DNA of 64,000 nucleotides from Misgurnus anguillicaudatus (Eukaryota > Chordata > Actinopteri > Cypriniformes > Cobitidae), in NCBI RefSeq assembly GCF_027580225.2, contig NC_073337.2, positions 13,365,501 to 13,429,500 of the forward strand, in the 5' to 3' direction. The notes below the pieces were generated by a model. The model saw only the letters and a program-made list of their open reading frames with translations. It was not told the origin of the DNA and searched no databases. Shown here in pieces: positions 24,356 to 34,268 of this stretch. Position 1 is the stretch's first letter. Every line of letters starts with the position of its first letter. Position numbers and translations under genes: made by a program.

Positions 24356-26081
24356 TTGTATCATGAACAATTCAATATTCTACCAACTCTGTTACTTTAA
24401 ATAATACTATGCTGCTTTAAATGTTTATAACCCAACATGTTTTATGTCCAATATTTACCCAACCTTGGGTTAAAAACAGCCCAATATTTTTTTAGTGTAA
24501 GTGCTTTTGTGGATTGTTGGTTGGTATTGTTTTCTTATGCACTGCAGTGTCGTTCGGAAGCTTTACATGCAGGTGCAACAAAAGTGTAAAATACACATGT
24601 AAAGTAGCATACTTTAGTTCTGTACAGCAGGAAGTATTTATAAAGTAACTTCCGCTACAGTTTAATTACATCTCAAAAACTTTATTCATTAAAATTTACT
24701 GATTACCTTAAACAGTCACTCATCTTCTTTACTTTTACATTACTTATTAAACTCCATGCAAAACTGTTGAGTCAAAATGCTATTAAAGGAGCGATGAATC
24801 AAGGAATCAATTTTAACTTGAGCTTTTGTTATATATAAGGTCATTGTACTTGAACGAACACAAACTTAGAACTGTAAATCTCCTTGTTACTGAAATATCA
24901 ACTGTTATTGACACCAAGCCCATAAAATGGCAGATTCTGGAATGTACCAAGTTATGACATAGTAGCGATTTTTAAATACTGCCTTCACTTAACATTTACT
25001 TCGGTAGCCCCGCCACTGGTTTGCGCAAACCGGTTGAAGCTTCCAAACAACAAACATGTCGTTGAAGATTACAAAATATTGTGTATTGTGCCTGGTTGTG
25101 GAAGAACACAGTTGCTGCATAATCTTCCCACGGAATCTGATATTAGGAATGTGTGGTTGCAGTTTAGGACTACTTGTCACTATCACGGCCGTAGCTACCA
25201 TTGAGGACACTGAGGTCATGTCCTCTGTCATTTTTTCTTGAAGTTTCATTTCATTTTGATGTGAAAATAGCAGACGAGACAATTATCCCTGCATCTACGG
25301 ACCATCATGTGACACGTACTTGCAGATACCGCTGCGATCTCAAAATGAAAGTAGTCGACTATAGCAGAGTGTTTCTTAAAACAATTAAAGAACGCAACGC
25401 AGTGTTTCGCACATCTCACATAAACTTCAATACCCACAAATCCATTGTTCAAAATAAAGTTGACGCCATGTGATTTTCATTCAAATGACCGAAAATGAAA
25501 AGGCTGCAACAAACTAAGTTATCATTTGGAAAGCTAGTAGAAGATGAGCAGACAAAGAGAAGGAGGGAAGGTGAGAAAGTTAATGATTATGCAGCAAATA
25601 GCCTACAATATGAGATGCAATGAGATTCAAACCTATACTGTTCAAATGTTTAGGGTCACTTGAATAAAAAGTTAACAATGACCTTAAAAATCATTTAATC
25701 TGAAGGTGTATGGTTAAATGCTTGAAATTACTTTTCTAGACAAAAATATACCTGTGCCAAACAGATAAATTGTTGTTATTAGAAAAAAATATTTTTGAAA
25801 TAGGTGACTTACACTGAATATTGAAGAAAAAGCAGCCAATAAGAGCCCAGATTATATATGAACTCCTTCTATACTCTTTAAAATTCATCCTTAGATTTAG
25901 ATTTTGTGTCTCCTGTGTTGTTTACAATCATTTCTAGTCAGGTCGTGTTTGAATATTTGTTGTTTGCTACGCATTGCCATTTATGTATCATGTCTTGTGA
26001 ATAGAACATCTTGCGACTCGAACATACAGCGCAGAAAATACGTATTTGACACATCAGCATTTTTATCAGTAAGGGGATTTC
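24356..26081. other. Non-coding except a possible THAP relic
   Basis: No further protein-like ORF or bounded repeat was recognised. The possible THAP-like stretch is listed separately. Confidence 0.4.
25072..25164 (+). pseudogene. Possible THAP-type zinc-finger fragment
   Basis: In one frame the sequence reads YKILCIVPGCGRTQLLHNLP followed by TESDIRNVWLQF. The spacing C-x4-C (CIVPGC), then LHNLP and an aromatic W, resembles the start of a THAP domain, a DNA-binding finger found in host proteins and in P-type and Kolobok transposases. The expected downstream C-x2-H pair and AVPTIF-like end are missing. The call is weak. Confidence 0.3.
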
Positions 26082-27424
26082 TAAAACCTCATTCACACAG
26101 ACCTCTGGTCCCAGAAAATACCCGTAAAATTCCCAGACAAGCGTCTGTGTGAACAAAAACTCGTTCCGTTAATCTTCTGGAATCGTTGCCGGAAAGAGGA
26201 CCTAGTAAGATACGCGGGTAACCCTCTGTGTGAACAAGAAGCCGCAAGAATGCCCTAATGGGCGTGTCGAAGTGAGGACGCGCGCCATCATCACAACACA
26301 AGTTATGGTTCAGCTCCTTACAACGAGAGATAGCATGCATATAAACATTCATCACGAGAAATGTTGCAAACTAGATTGACGCAGTAATCAGGAAATGATA
26401 AATGAGACGCATAAACAATGACGCACGTGCCGTAGTGAGGACGCGCGTGTCATGGCAACCAGGGCCGCCTTAACCTAATATGAGGCCCCGGGGCTAAGAG
26501 GTTTTGTAGGCCCCCCTTCTCCTCGATTTATAGTCTCTTTTTTAAGTGTATTATCTAGGTAATCTACATCACAAAATGCATTAATTTCTTTCGAGACATA
26601 CAACAGTGAGTTTTCCCTCTTTGAGCCAGAAAACACCATAATATTGTTATTAACATATCACTGAGTCCACTTGAGCATAAACACAAGACACTTTATTTAA
26701 CAAACACACACAGCAACTTGTGATGATAATAAAACCAAAATGTGTGAAAGTTTATATGTTTATAAGCTTTATATTTATATAGTTTTTGGAATATAATTTG
26801 CAGAAAATTGCCACTCACTAACTAAATGCTCACCACAGTTTTAAAAATATAATAATTTAAAGTTAGTTTTAAAGTGAAAATGCATTAATGATAACAAAAG
26901 ATAAGTCTTTATAGACAGAATCTTGTTAAATGCATTAATGATAACAAAAGATATTGGCTATTGAAGATATAGTATGCATTGTATTTAGTATTTATGCATA
27001 CATAAGCATGTAAAACGACCAAGTATGAATATGCACAAGACAGACAGGGAACATACCTGTGTATAAGATCTTTAGATAATGAGATTATAATGGTGCTATC
27101 AGGGGATGATCATTTGAGATGGTTTTGTCGCTCTTTACTTTCTTAGACTTGCACCTTTACCCTTTGCGTCTCTTTCTCGTCTTTCTACCAACAGATGTGT
27201 GTACTGTGAGCTGACGTCGCGTCAAACTACATCGCTCCAGCTGCGCACGCGTCACTGATATAAACGCGAGTAAACTTAAACTTTATAACAGCTAACAGCA
27301 TTATGTGCGGGAACTCCTTTCTTAATTTAGCGGCACAGTTTCTTGTGCACGGGTCAGAGACTTCTGCATGCCAGAGACTCAGCTGAACGAGCACAGAGAG
27401 CGAACGAGCGAGCGCGCGCACGAA

Positions 27425-27427
<3 letters not shown>

Positions 27428-27468
<41 letters not shown>
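27428..27468. repeat. (GA)n microsatellite
   Basis: About 20 GA units inside hAT element B. It creates an artificial Glu-Arg repeat ORF. Confidence 0.95.
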
Positions 27469-27470
<2 letters not shown>

Positions 27471-27621
27471 GCACCTCACTAGTGCTTATTATGAAATTTC
27501 AGAAATGACTCTTTCATTTTTTGGTTGATTATTTCCCGTTTCTCTGTCACACTCAGTCTAACGTGCAGGAATGTCAAGTTGACAACGCGCACTTAATTAC
27601 ATTACGCGGAATAAACAATAT

Positions 27622-28436
27622 TGTAATAAACCCTGTTGAAGTATCAAACGCAGCAAGCAATTGTCTTAAAGTATCTTTATTTCACACAGTATATTTTTAA
27701 AATGTAGACACGGGCATAGCACAGGTACGGGAATAGGGCACAAGGCACGCAGGGCTACCAACAATTTCACACATCAATTCATCTGCACACAGTGAGTTTT
27801 AAATGTTAACACATCACACATTTGTTTTACTCAAAGGGGCACGCCAACCTACACCGCACACAGTGAACACACTGAAAGGGTATAACTGCGTCCCATATCC
27901 CCAACTCCCCTCCCACACAAACCGCCCGACCTACAATTAACAATTTATCAGTACATAAATACATAAGTTAAAATCACTTCCCTCTCCTCGGGTCACCTAG
28001 ACCCATCCATCAGGGGTGAAGAACAAGGGCAGTAGCCAATGCAGTTTGGATAGGCAGCCGTAGGTAGAGGCGGCGTCTAAAGTTCATTCATAAAAGTCCA
28101 GCCATCCGTCACCGGGAGAGTAGTCCACACTCCGGAGCGATTATATAAGATAACGCACAAAATATCAGCCCGCAGTCTTTCGAGGCAATGGTGATACTAA
28201 TAATTCATTCCCCCCTCTGACTCCACTCTCTCATGTTTTCAGCTAACTAACTAACTATCTTCATCTCCGGAGGACCTATTGTCCCCGAGAGACAGCAAAC
28301 GTACCCCACAAAGAAATCACCACCTCGACACGCTCGCTCTCCTCTCTGCCTCTTTTAAAACCTGCGTCGTTCCGCTGAGTCCACAGGTGCATGCAATCAG
28401 AATAATTATGTGAACGCAGAGTGACGACACTCTACA
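27622..28436 (-). repeat. 3' LTR of the Gypsy element
   Basis: 815 bp, paired with 33454-34268. In element orientation it carries a TATA-like TTATATAATC (28141-28150) and an AATAAA polyadenylation signal (about 27676-27681). Confidence 0.93.
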
Positions 28437-28449
28437 CTACTCCCCCTCT
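28437..28449 (-). other. Polypurine tract of the Gypsy element
   Basis: On the minus strand the bases just before the 3' LTR are GAGGGGGAGTAG, the purine run that primes plus-strand DNA synthesis. It overlaps the last pol codons (Glu-Gly-Glu-stop), so pol ends directly against the LTR. Confidence 0.8.
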
Positions 28450-31400
28450 AATTCAGAAGGACTCGCCCTCGAGTCCAAGCAATAATCCTTTGTCCAAGCT
28501 GGTAACTTCCGTTGTCGTGCTGGTCGCACTATCTCAGCAGAAGGGACCGTGGCCTTTTGCACAGCACCTCGGCTACTGTCCACACATTCAGGTGTCAACC
28601 CCAGGTCATCCTCCAAAGCTGGCTCTGACTGCCGTTCTAAAGGCTCTGCTAGGCCATGTGGAAGTTCCCCATCCCCCTCTCTCAAGGGGTCAGATTGTCC
28701 CTCTGTATGGTGTTGTCTCTCCACTGCAACGGAAGACGACTGTTGGCGGATCGGCTGGTCAGCCCGTTGTTGAAACGGTGAGTGTCCAGACTCAGCATCT
28801 CCCCGCCGGCTCTCTGAAACAAATCGAGAAACATATGGTTTTAGGCGATTATAATGCACCACTGTGGTAGCACCACCTTCTGCTGGTTGTAGCTGATACA
28901 ATACATCAGATACTTGCTCAACCACTTTAAAGGGGCCCTTGTAATTTCTCTGCAATTTAACACAAACCCCTTTCTTTCTAGCTTTATTACGGACCCACAC
29001 CAACTCCCCCACTGAATAATATTGGACTCGGGCCCGAAAATCAAAATATTTTTTTTGCTGAACAGAAGCTTGCGACTGATGGTGTTGTACTGCTCCTACC
29101 ACAGTGGACAAAGTCTCAGCCATACGTTTCACATACTCATTTGGAGATTCAAAAGTCTCCTCAAAATTTACATTCAACATCACATCTACTGGTAATACCA
29201 TCTCCCCCCCAAAAACCACCTTGTATGGAGTAAAACCAGTAGTTGCATGTACACTACTGCGATATGCCATCATTACGTAAGGCAACAATGAATCCCAATT
29301 CTGTTGGTTCTTATCCACAAAGAGAGACAACATAGACAGCAAAGTCCTATTAAAACGCTCAATGAGCCCATCTGACTGAGGGTGGTAAGGAGAGGTGCGG
29401 GTTTTGTTAATATCCAACAACCGACACAATTCCTGAAAAAGTCCGGACTCAAAATTTCGACCCTGATCCGAGTGCAGGCTCCGGGGAACCCCATAACGGC
29501 AGACCCACTCTTCAACCAAGACTTTAGCAACAGACCGTGCTTCCTGGTTGGGCAAAGCAAAAGCTTCCGTCCACTTCGAAAAATAATCGCCAACAACCAA
29601 AATAAAACGATTTTTATCGCCAGTTTCAGGGAGTGGACCCAAAATGTCCAGGGCAACCCGCTCATAAGGGCGAGACATCACTGAGGGAACAAGCGGAGCC
29701 TGAGGGGTGCGGGCTGGAAGCTTCCGTGAGGCACAATCCACACATTCACTACACCACCTTCTCACATCTGCGAACCACCCTGGCCAATAAAAACGATCTT
29801 TGACTTTACCTTGCAATTTTTGTACTCCAAGGTGGCCACCAGTAATCGCATTATGAAGCATCGTTAACACTTTCGGTACCAAACATCTTGGGAGCACAGC
29901 CTGTATTTTATTAGCTGCATCAGAATTACAGGGAGGTATCCGCACCAATAACTGATTCCGTATCTGCAGCTGATCCCAAACTGCCATAAATTTTCGTAAC
30001 TCTGGGTGGTCCCTTATCTCTCCACACTCCTTTGGTGACTTGGTTAACAACTGAATCAACTGACTTATTTCGTTATCCTCCCTCTGTAACTTCACCAAAT
30101 CATCTTCCAACTTTTCTCTAACTGGTGGTTCCACACTGGAGTCAACAACCTGTACTGTTCTCACTGGACACGTTCCCTCTTGAGCCACCCCCCCAACTTG
30201 CTCGGGTTCCTTACTCGCAATTGCATTCAGGCCCGGCAGTCTTGACAAAGCATCTGCATTAGCATGTTGCTTACCAGCCCTATGGACAATCCTATACTGA
30301 AAGCTTGATAGCTGTTCTAACCAACGAGCCAGCTGTCCTTCCACTCCCTGGAAATTATGAAGCCACCTTAGGGAACTATGATCTGTACGTAATACAAATT
30401 CCGCCCCCAAAAGATAATGTTTGAAATGTTTTGTAAAAGTTACCATACTCAACAATTCCTTTTTGGTGGTTGCATATTTTCGTTCTTGTTTTGTTAAGGA
30501 TCGGCTTGCATACGCCACCACGCGCTCCATCCCTCCCTCCACCTGGGATAATACAGCACCAATCCCAACATCTGAAGCATCGGTATCAAGAATAAATGGT
30601 TTCAGGGGATCAGGGTATGCTAAAACTGGGGCTGATATCAAACATGACTTAAGGGTTAAAAAGGCTCTTTGACAATCCTCTCCCCAGTGGAACTTCCTGC
30701 CCTTTTCTGTCAGTTGGTGCAAAGGCCGAGCAATCTCAGCAAACCCCTTAATAAAGCGGCGGTAGTAGGAGGCCAGCCCCAGAAAACTTCGTACCTCTGT
30801 CTGGTTCCTAGGGACCGGCCATCCCCGTACCGCCTCAACCTTAGAAGGGTCGGCCTTAACGCCCTCGGCCGAAATAACGTGTCCTAAATAAGATACTTGT
30901 TTAGCAAACAGATGACATTTAGAGGGTTTCACTTTCAAATTGGCCTCATACAAATTTTTAAAAACTTGCCCCAGGCGCTCTAAATGTTCCTGAAAAGTTT
31001 TCCCAAAAACTATTATGTCATCAAGGTATACCAAACATGTGGTCCACTGGAGGTCTGCCAAAATCAAATCCATTAACCTTTGAAAGGTTGAAGGAGAGTT
31101 ACACAGACCATAACTTAAAACATTAAACTCATATAGACCTTGTCGTGTAATAAACGCAGTCTTAGGTTTGTCTTTTGGGTCAACCTCTACCTGCCAGTAC
31201 CCACTGGCTAGGTCAAGAGTGGAAAACCAACAAGCATTTGCCAAACTGTCAAGTGCATCGTCTATCCTTGGGAGGGGATACGCATCTTTCTGTGTGACAT
31301 CATTCAACTTCCTATAGTCGATACAAAAACGGAGGCTACCATCCTTTTTCCTAACTGGCACCACCGGAGCAGCCCATGGGCTGCTAGAAGGTTGTATAAT

Positions 31401-32018
31401 TCCATTGTCCAACATTTGTTTTATATGCTCCGTTACTTCATGTTGCAAATGCAAGGGGACCCGACGAGGAGCCATTTTAATAGGTTTAGCTACCCCGGTC
31501 TCAATCTGGTGGCGAACAAGATGCGTCCTACCTAAATCTGTGTCCCCTGTACTAAAAAGCGGGTTATAACGCTCTAACATTTGGCGGATCGCCAGCATTT
31601 GTTCCATATTAAACCCTCTGGAGTCTAAACCAAAATGGGAAATTAAGGCATCAGTAGACCATACTGTCTTTTCATGACCGTCTTGGTCCACTTCTTCCGC
31701 CCCTTCACCCACCTCTATATTCGTAGACAACACTCCAATTTTCATTCCATCACGTAAAGTATGGGCTTCTTCAGTGACATTAATAACACGAACTGGCATA
31801 ACGCCAGCGGCTACTTCACACACCACACGAGCCACTAACACATCACAATGACGAGACAGGGATGAACCTGGTTCCAACATACCTATTATTTTTCCCGGTG
31901 GGGCTCCCTCAACTGTGCCCAAAATTATTACTTCACTGCGTGGCGGTATCTTGGTATCTCCACGAACTACAACAGGCATAGGAGAAACTGGAGTGTCATT
32001 GTGCAAATGTATAGAAAT
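28437..32018 (-). CDS. pol: Gypsy pol: reverse transcriptase, RNase H and integrase
   Basis: An open frame of about 1,190 residues. Numbering from the TTG codon at 32006: RT about 200-400, with LDLASGYWQ (Asp265) and YLDD at 327-330; RNase H about 465-590, with DTDAS (Asp474), Glu517 and TDHSSL (Asp542); integrase zinc-binding HHCC (His718, His725, Cys755, Cys758); integrase core Asp787, Asp847 and Glu883, with a 35-residue gap between the last two; a GPF/Y-type module (GPFKVVEQVSDVLYQL) about 1024-1039. All catalytic residues are present. The frame is the same as the protease ORF, from which it is separated by one TAG (32019-32021), so it is probably made as a Pro-Pol polyprotein. There is no chromodomain. 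Confidence 0.93.
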   Translation of the reverse strand: MSIHLHNDTPVSPMPVVVRGDTKIPPRSEVIILGTVEGAPPGKIIGMLEPGSSLSRHCDVLVARVVCEVAAGVMPVRVINVTEEAHTLRDGMKIGVLSTNIEVGEGAEEVDQDGHEKTVWSTDALISHFGLDSRGFNMEQMLAIRQMLERYNPLFSTGDTDLGRTHLVRHQIETGVAKPIKMAPRRVPLHLQHEVTEHIKQMLDNGIIQPSSSPWAAPVVPVRKKDGSLRFCIDYRKLNDVTQKDAYPLPRIDDALDSLANACWFSTLDLASGYWQVEVDPKDKPKTAFITRQGLYEFNVLSYGLCNSPSTFQRLMDLILADLQWTTCLVYLDDIIVFGKTFQEHLERLGQVFKNLYEANLKVKPSKCHLFAKQVSYLGHVISAEGVKADPSKVEAVRGWPVPRNQTEVRSFLGLASYYRRFIKGFAEIARPLHQLTEKGRKFHWGEDCQRAFLTLKSCLISAPVLAYPDPLKPFILDTDASDVGIGAVLSQVEGGMERVVAYASRSLTKQERKYATTKKELLSMVTFTKHFKHYLLGAEFVLRTDHSSLRWLHNFQGVEGQLARWLEQLSSFQYRIVHRAGKQHANADALSRLPGLNAIASKEPEQVGGVAQEGTCPVRTVQVVDSSVEPPVREKLEDDLVKLQREDNEISQLIQLLTKSPKECGEIRDHPELRKFMAVWDQLQIRNQLLVRIPPCNSDAANKIQAVLPRCLVPKVLTMLHNAITGGHLGVQKLQGKVKDRFYWPGWFADVRRWCSECVDCASRKLPARTPQAPLVPSVMSRPYERVALDILGPLPETGDKNRFILVVGDYFSKWTEAFALPNQEARSVAKVLVEEWVCRYGVPRSLHSDQGRNFESGLFQELCRLLDINKTRTSPYHPQSDGLIERFNRTLLSMLSLFVDKNQQNWDSLLPYVMMAYRSSVHATTGFTPYKVVFGGEMVLPVDVMLNVNFEETFESPNEYVKRMAETLSTVVGAVQHHQSQASVQQKKYFDFRARVQYYSVGELVWVRNKARKKGVCVKLQRNYKGPFKVVEQVSDVLYQLQPAEGGATTVVHYNRLKPYVSRFVSESRRGDAESGHSPFQQRADQPIRQQSSSVAVERQHHTEGQSDPLREGDGELPHGLAEPLERQSEPALEDDLGLTPECVDSSRGAVQKATVPSAEIVRPARQRKLPAWTKDYCLDSRASPSELEGE

Positions 32019-32021
32019 CTA
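32019..32021 (-). other. In-frame TAG between pro and RT
   Basis: Codons before it read LMEK and the frame continues open directly after it into pol. It could be a leaky stop or a recent nonsense mutation. The bases after TAG are ATT, not a known strong readthrough context. Confidence 0.8.
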
Positions 32022-32430
32022 TTTTTCCATCAAATAGCAGCATAGCTCATTTAAATCCAATTTGGCTCCAAATTTGACCAAAAAATCACTCCCAAACAAC
32101 ACTTCTCCAGGGCTAATATCTGCTACGACAAAATCAACTATGACAGCCAAAGAATCAAATTGGCAGGTCGTTTTCCATTGACCTATAACTTCCATCCTGT
32201 CCCCATTGGCTACAGACAAACTACCATTATACGTAGCTAAATCGCCTCCCCCCTTTGTTGCTTCCAACCAAAACTGTTTGGATACAACTGACACTTGCGC
32301 TCCTGTATCAACCAGTAAGCGGGTCTCCACCCCCCCGACTTTACCCAACATGTAAACCCCAACAGTTTTTGGCTGGAACAGACATATCTCCTCAGATCTA
32401 GACGCTACAGAGAGAGGGGCGGGCTCCTGG
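32019..32430 (-). CDS. Gypsy aspartic protease (pro), -1 frame relative to gag
   Basis: Retroviral-type aspartic protease that would cut the Gag-Pol polyprotein. LLVDTGAQ carries the catalytic Asp in a DTGA motif; a flap-like region and the conserved LFGSDFL follow. An ATG occurs at 32351, but the same frame is open upstream through the end of gag to about 32480, so the natural product probably begins by -1 frameshifting from gag, not at the ATG. It ends at a TAG (32019-32021), after which the identical frame continues as RT. Confidence 0.85.
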
Positions 32431-32459
32431 TCTACCGGGCCCGCCCTCTCCCGTTTCCC
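32417..32459 (-). promoter_or_regulatory. Predicted -1 ribosomal frameshift signal (gag to pro)
   Basis: Slippery heptamer GGGAAAC at 32459-32453 is read in the gag frame as G GGA AAC. Six bases downstream an 8-bp all-G/C stem starts (32446-32439 paired with 32424-32417), extendable by four pairs after one bulged C, with a 14-nt loop. The gag stop TAG (32434-32432) sits in the loop. The -1 frame is open from here into protease. This is the standard arrangement of retroviral frameshift sites. Confidence 0.75.
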
Positions 32460-33379
32460 GGCACATATGGGCAGTCTTTTTTAAAATGACGCGTACAGCC
32501 ACATTCCCAGCAAGCCTCTCGCGCCTGAGGATCTACCCGTGGGCTATCAGTTTTCAAAGTTCTTGCATCACGTTTACCTGCAGCATAATTTAATTGACGA
32601 CCTGAAGGAAACACCTCTGTCATCACATGATCTTGTAATGTTTTAACAGTATTCTGCAAAGACTTTACTTCCTGACGGAGCCCTTCCACCATACCTACTA
32701 ATGCTTGAATTTGCCCATCTACAGCTGACCCCACATTTTCATTTACCACACCACAAACTTTAGCATTTGGAAGAGAAACATTGCGCTCCAAGTTCCTAAT
32801 CAATTCAAGCTCAGAGGCCAAATTAATCGCACCCTCCAACGTGGCTGGTTTAACACTACGCAAATGAATACGCGTCTCCGCACAGCCTATGTGCGCAATG
32901 AAATGGTCCCGGGCCAATAAATCCCTTGTGGCGCTATCCACTGACGGGTACGCTTTAAAAATCAAGCGCCTCAGAGCGTTTCCAAACTCATGTGCGGTTT
33001 CATTTGGTTGCCTTTTTCGTGAAGAAAAACTAGCCCGATTCCAATCAATACTTTCACAAGGCTCTAGACATTTGGCCATTGCCGTTTTTAACTGAGTAAA
33101 ATTTTGTCGAGCCTCATCAGGCAATCCACAATAAATATCCCGCGCACGACCTGTCAATAATAAGGACATACACTTCAATTTTAATGCATCATCCCACCCA
33201 TTAATTTCCGCAGCCATTTCAAACTGATCTGCCCAATCGGACCACTCACGTCCCGTACCCGTAAAAATTTCGGGCATATAAACCGGGCGGGGTGCCGCAT
33301 TTAACTGCGCTAAAATTTCGGCCGCAGGAGCAGGTGCAGGCGCATCCTCTCTACTACTCGCCCCCTCAGACTGTGACAT
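32432..33379 (-). CDS. gag: Gypsy Gag (capsid/nucleocapsid)
   Basis: 315 residues from ATG 33379. The central part, with GREWSDWADQFEMAAEINGW and LLTGRARDIYCGLP, fits the Ty3/Gypsy capsid (retrotransposon gag) fold. A CCHC zinc knuckle (C-x2-C-x4-H-x4-C) spans residues about 290-303 near the C-terminus and would bind RNA. The N-terminus is low-complexity Ala/Pro. The frame has no stop and ends in the loop of the predicted frameshift hairpin. The 5' leader between the LTR and the ATG is 74 bp. Confidence 0.9.
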   Translation of the reverse strand: MSQSEGASSREDAPAPAPAAEILAQLNAAPRPVYMPEIFTGTGREWSDWADQFEMAAEINGWDDALKLKCMSLLLTGRARDIYCGLPDEARQNFTQLKTAMAKCLEPCESIDWNRASFSSRKRQPNETAHEFGNALRRLIFKAYPSVDSATRDLLARDHFIAHIGCAETRIHLRSVKPATLEGAINLASELELIRNLERNVSLPNAKVCGVVNENVGSAVDGQIQALVGMVEGLRQEVKSLQNTVKTLQDHVMTEVFPSGRQLNYAAGKRDARTLKTDSPRVDPQAREACWECGCTRHFKKDCPYVPGNGRGRAR

Positions 33380-33435
33380 TTTAACAATCTTAAGCTAAAG
33401 ATACTTCAACAAGGAAAAATACGAGATCACAATGA

Positions 33436-33452
33436 TCCCACCGCTGCCACCA
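33436..33452 (-). other. Primer-binding site of the Gypsy element
   Basis: One base after the 5' LTR on the minus strand comes TGGTGGCAGCGGTGGGA, which starts with TGG as expected of a sequence complementary to a tRNA 3' end. The priming tRNA was not identified. Confidence 0.65.
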
Positions 33453-33453
33453 G

Positions 33454-34268
33454 TGTAATAAACCCTGTTGAAGCATCAAACGCGACAAGCAGTCGTCTTA
33501 AAGTCTCTTTATTTCGTACAGTATATTTTTAAAATGTAGCCACGGGCATCGCACAGGTATGGGAATAGGGCACAAGGCACGCAGGGTTACCAACAATTTC
33601 ACACATCAATTCATCTGCACACAGTGAGTTTTAAATTTTAACACATCACACATTTGTTTTACTCAAAGGGGCACGCCAACCTACACCGCACACAGTGAAC
33701 ACACTGAAAGGGTATAACTGCGTCCCATATCCCCAACTCCCCTCCCACACAAACCGCCCGACCTACAATTAACAATTTATCAGTACATAAATACATAAGT
33801 TAAAATCACTTCCCTCTCCTCGGGTCACCTAGACCCATCCATCAGGGGTGAAGAACAAGGGCAGTAGCCAATGCAGTTTGGATAGGCAGCCGTAGGTAGA
33901 GGCGGCGTCTAAAGTTCATTCATAAAAGTCCAGCCATCCGTCACCGGGAGAGTAGTCCACACTCCGGAGCGATTATATAAGATAACGCACAAAATATCAG
34001 CCCGCAGTCTTTCGAGGCAATGGTGATACTAATAATTCATTCCCCCCTCTGACTCCACTCTCTCATGTTTTCAGCTAACTAACTAACTATCTTCATCTCC
34101 GGAGGACCTATTGTCCCCGAGAGACAGCAAACGCACCCCACAAAGAAATCACCACCTCGACACGCTCGCTCTGCTCTCTGCCTCTTTTAAAACCTTCGTC
34201 TTTCCGCTGCGTCCACAGGTGCATGCAATCAGAATAATTATGTGAACGCAGAGTGACGACACTCTACA
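33454..34268 (-). repeat. 5' LTR of the Gypsy element
   Basis: 815 bp, the upstream LTR in element orientation. TATA-like TTATATAATC at about 33971-33980 and AATAAA at 33508-33513 delimit a plausible R region. It would drive minus-strand transcription of gag-pol. Confidence 0.93.

Larger units (their letters stand above)
27622..34268 (-). mobile_element. Gypsy (Ty3-type) LTR retrotransposon, nearly intact
   Basis: 6,647 bp on the minus strand: LTR (33454-34268), primer-binding site, gag, pro, pol (protease, RT, RNase H, integrase order), polypurine tract, LTR (27622-28436). LTRs begin TG and end CA, and the insertion is flanked by ATAT (27618-27621 and 34269-34272). No env ORF and no chromodomain were seen. 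By hand I count about 18 differences between the 815-bp LTRs (about 2%), so the insertion is young. The coding part is open apart from a programmed-looking frameshift and one in-frame TAG between pro and RT. Confidence 0.95.

Noticed and set aside
28421..28870. 149-codon plus-strand ORF
   Set aside because: Shadow of the Gypsy pol C-terminus, which reads on the opposite strand with clear domains.
29273..29665. 130-codon minus-strand ORF in another frame of pol
   Set aside because: It lies wholly inside the integrase core coding frame and shows no motif of its own.
32453..32486. The A-rich run TTTTAAAAAAG in gag as the frameshift site
   Set aside because: It does not form X XXY YYZ in the gag phase, and it has no nearby stem, whereas GGGAAAC at 32459-32453 does both.
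27622..34268. Endogenous retrovirus with env
   Set aside because: pol stops directly at the polypurine tract; there is no room for env and no such ORF, so it is a Gypsy retrotransposon.
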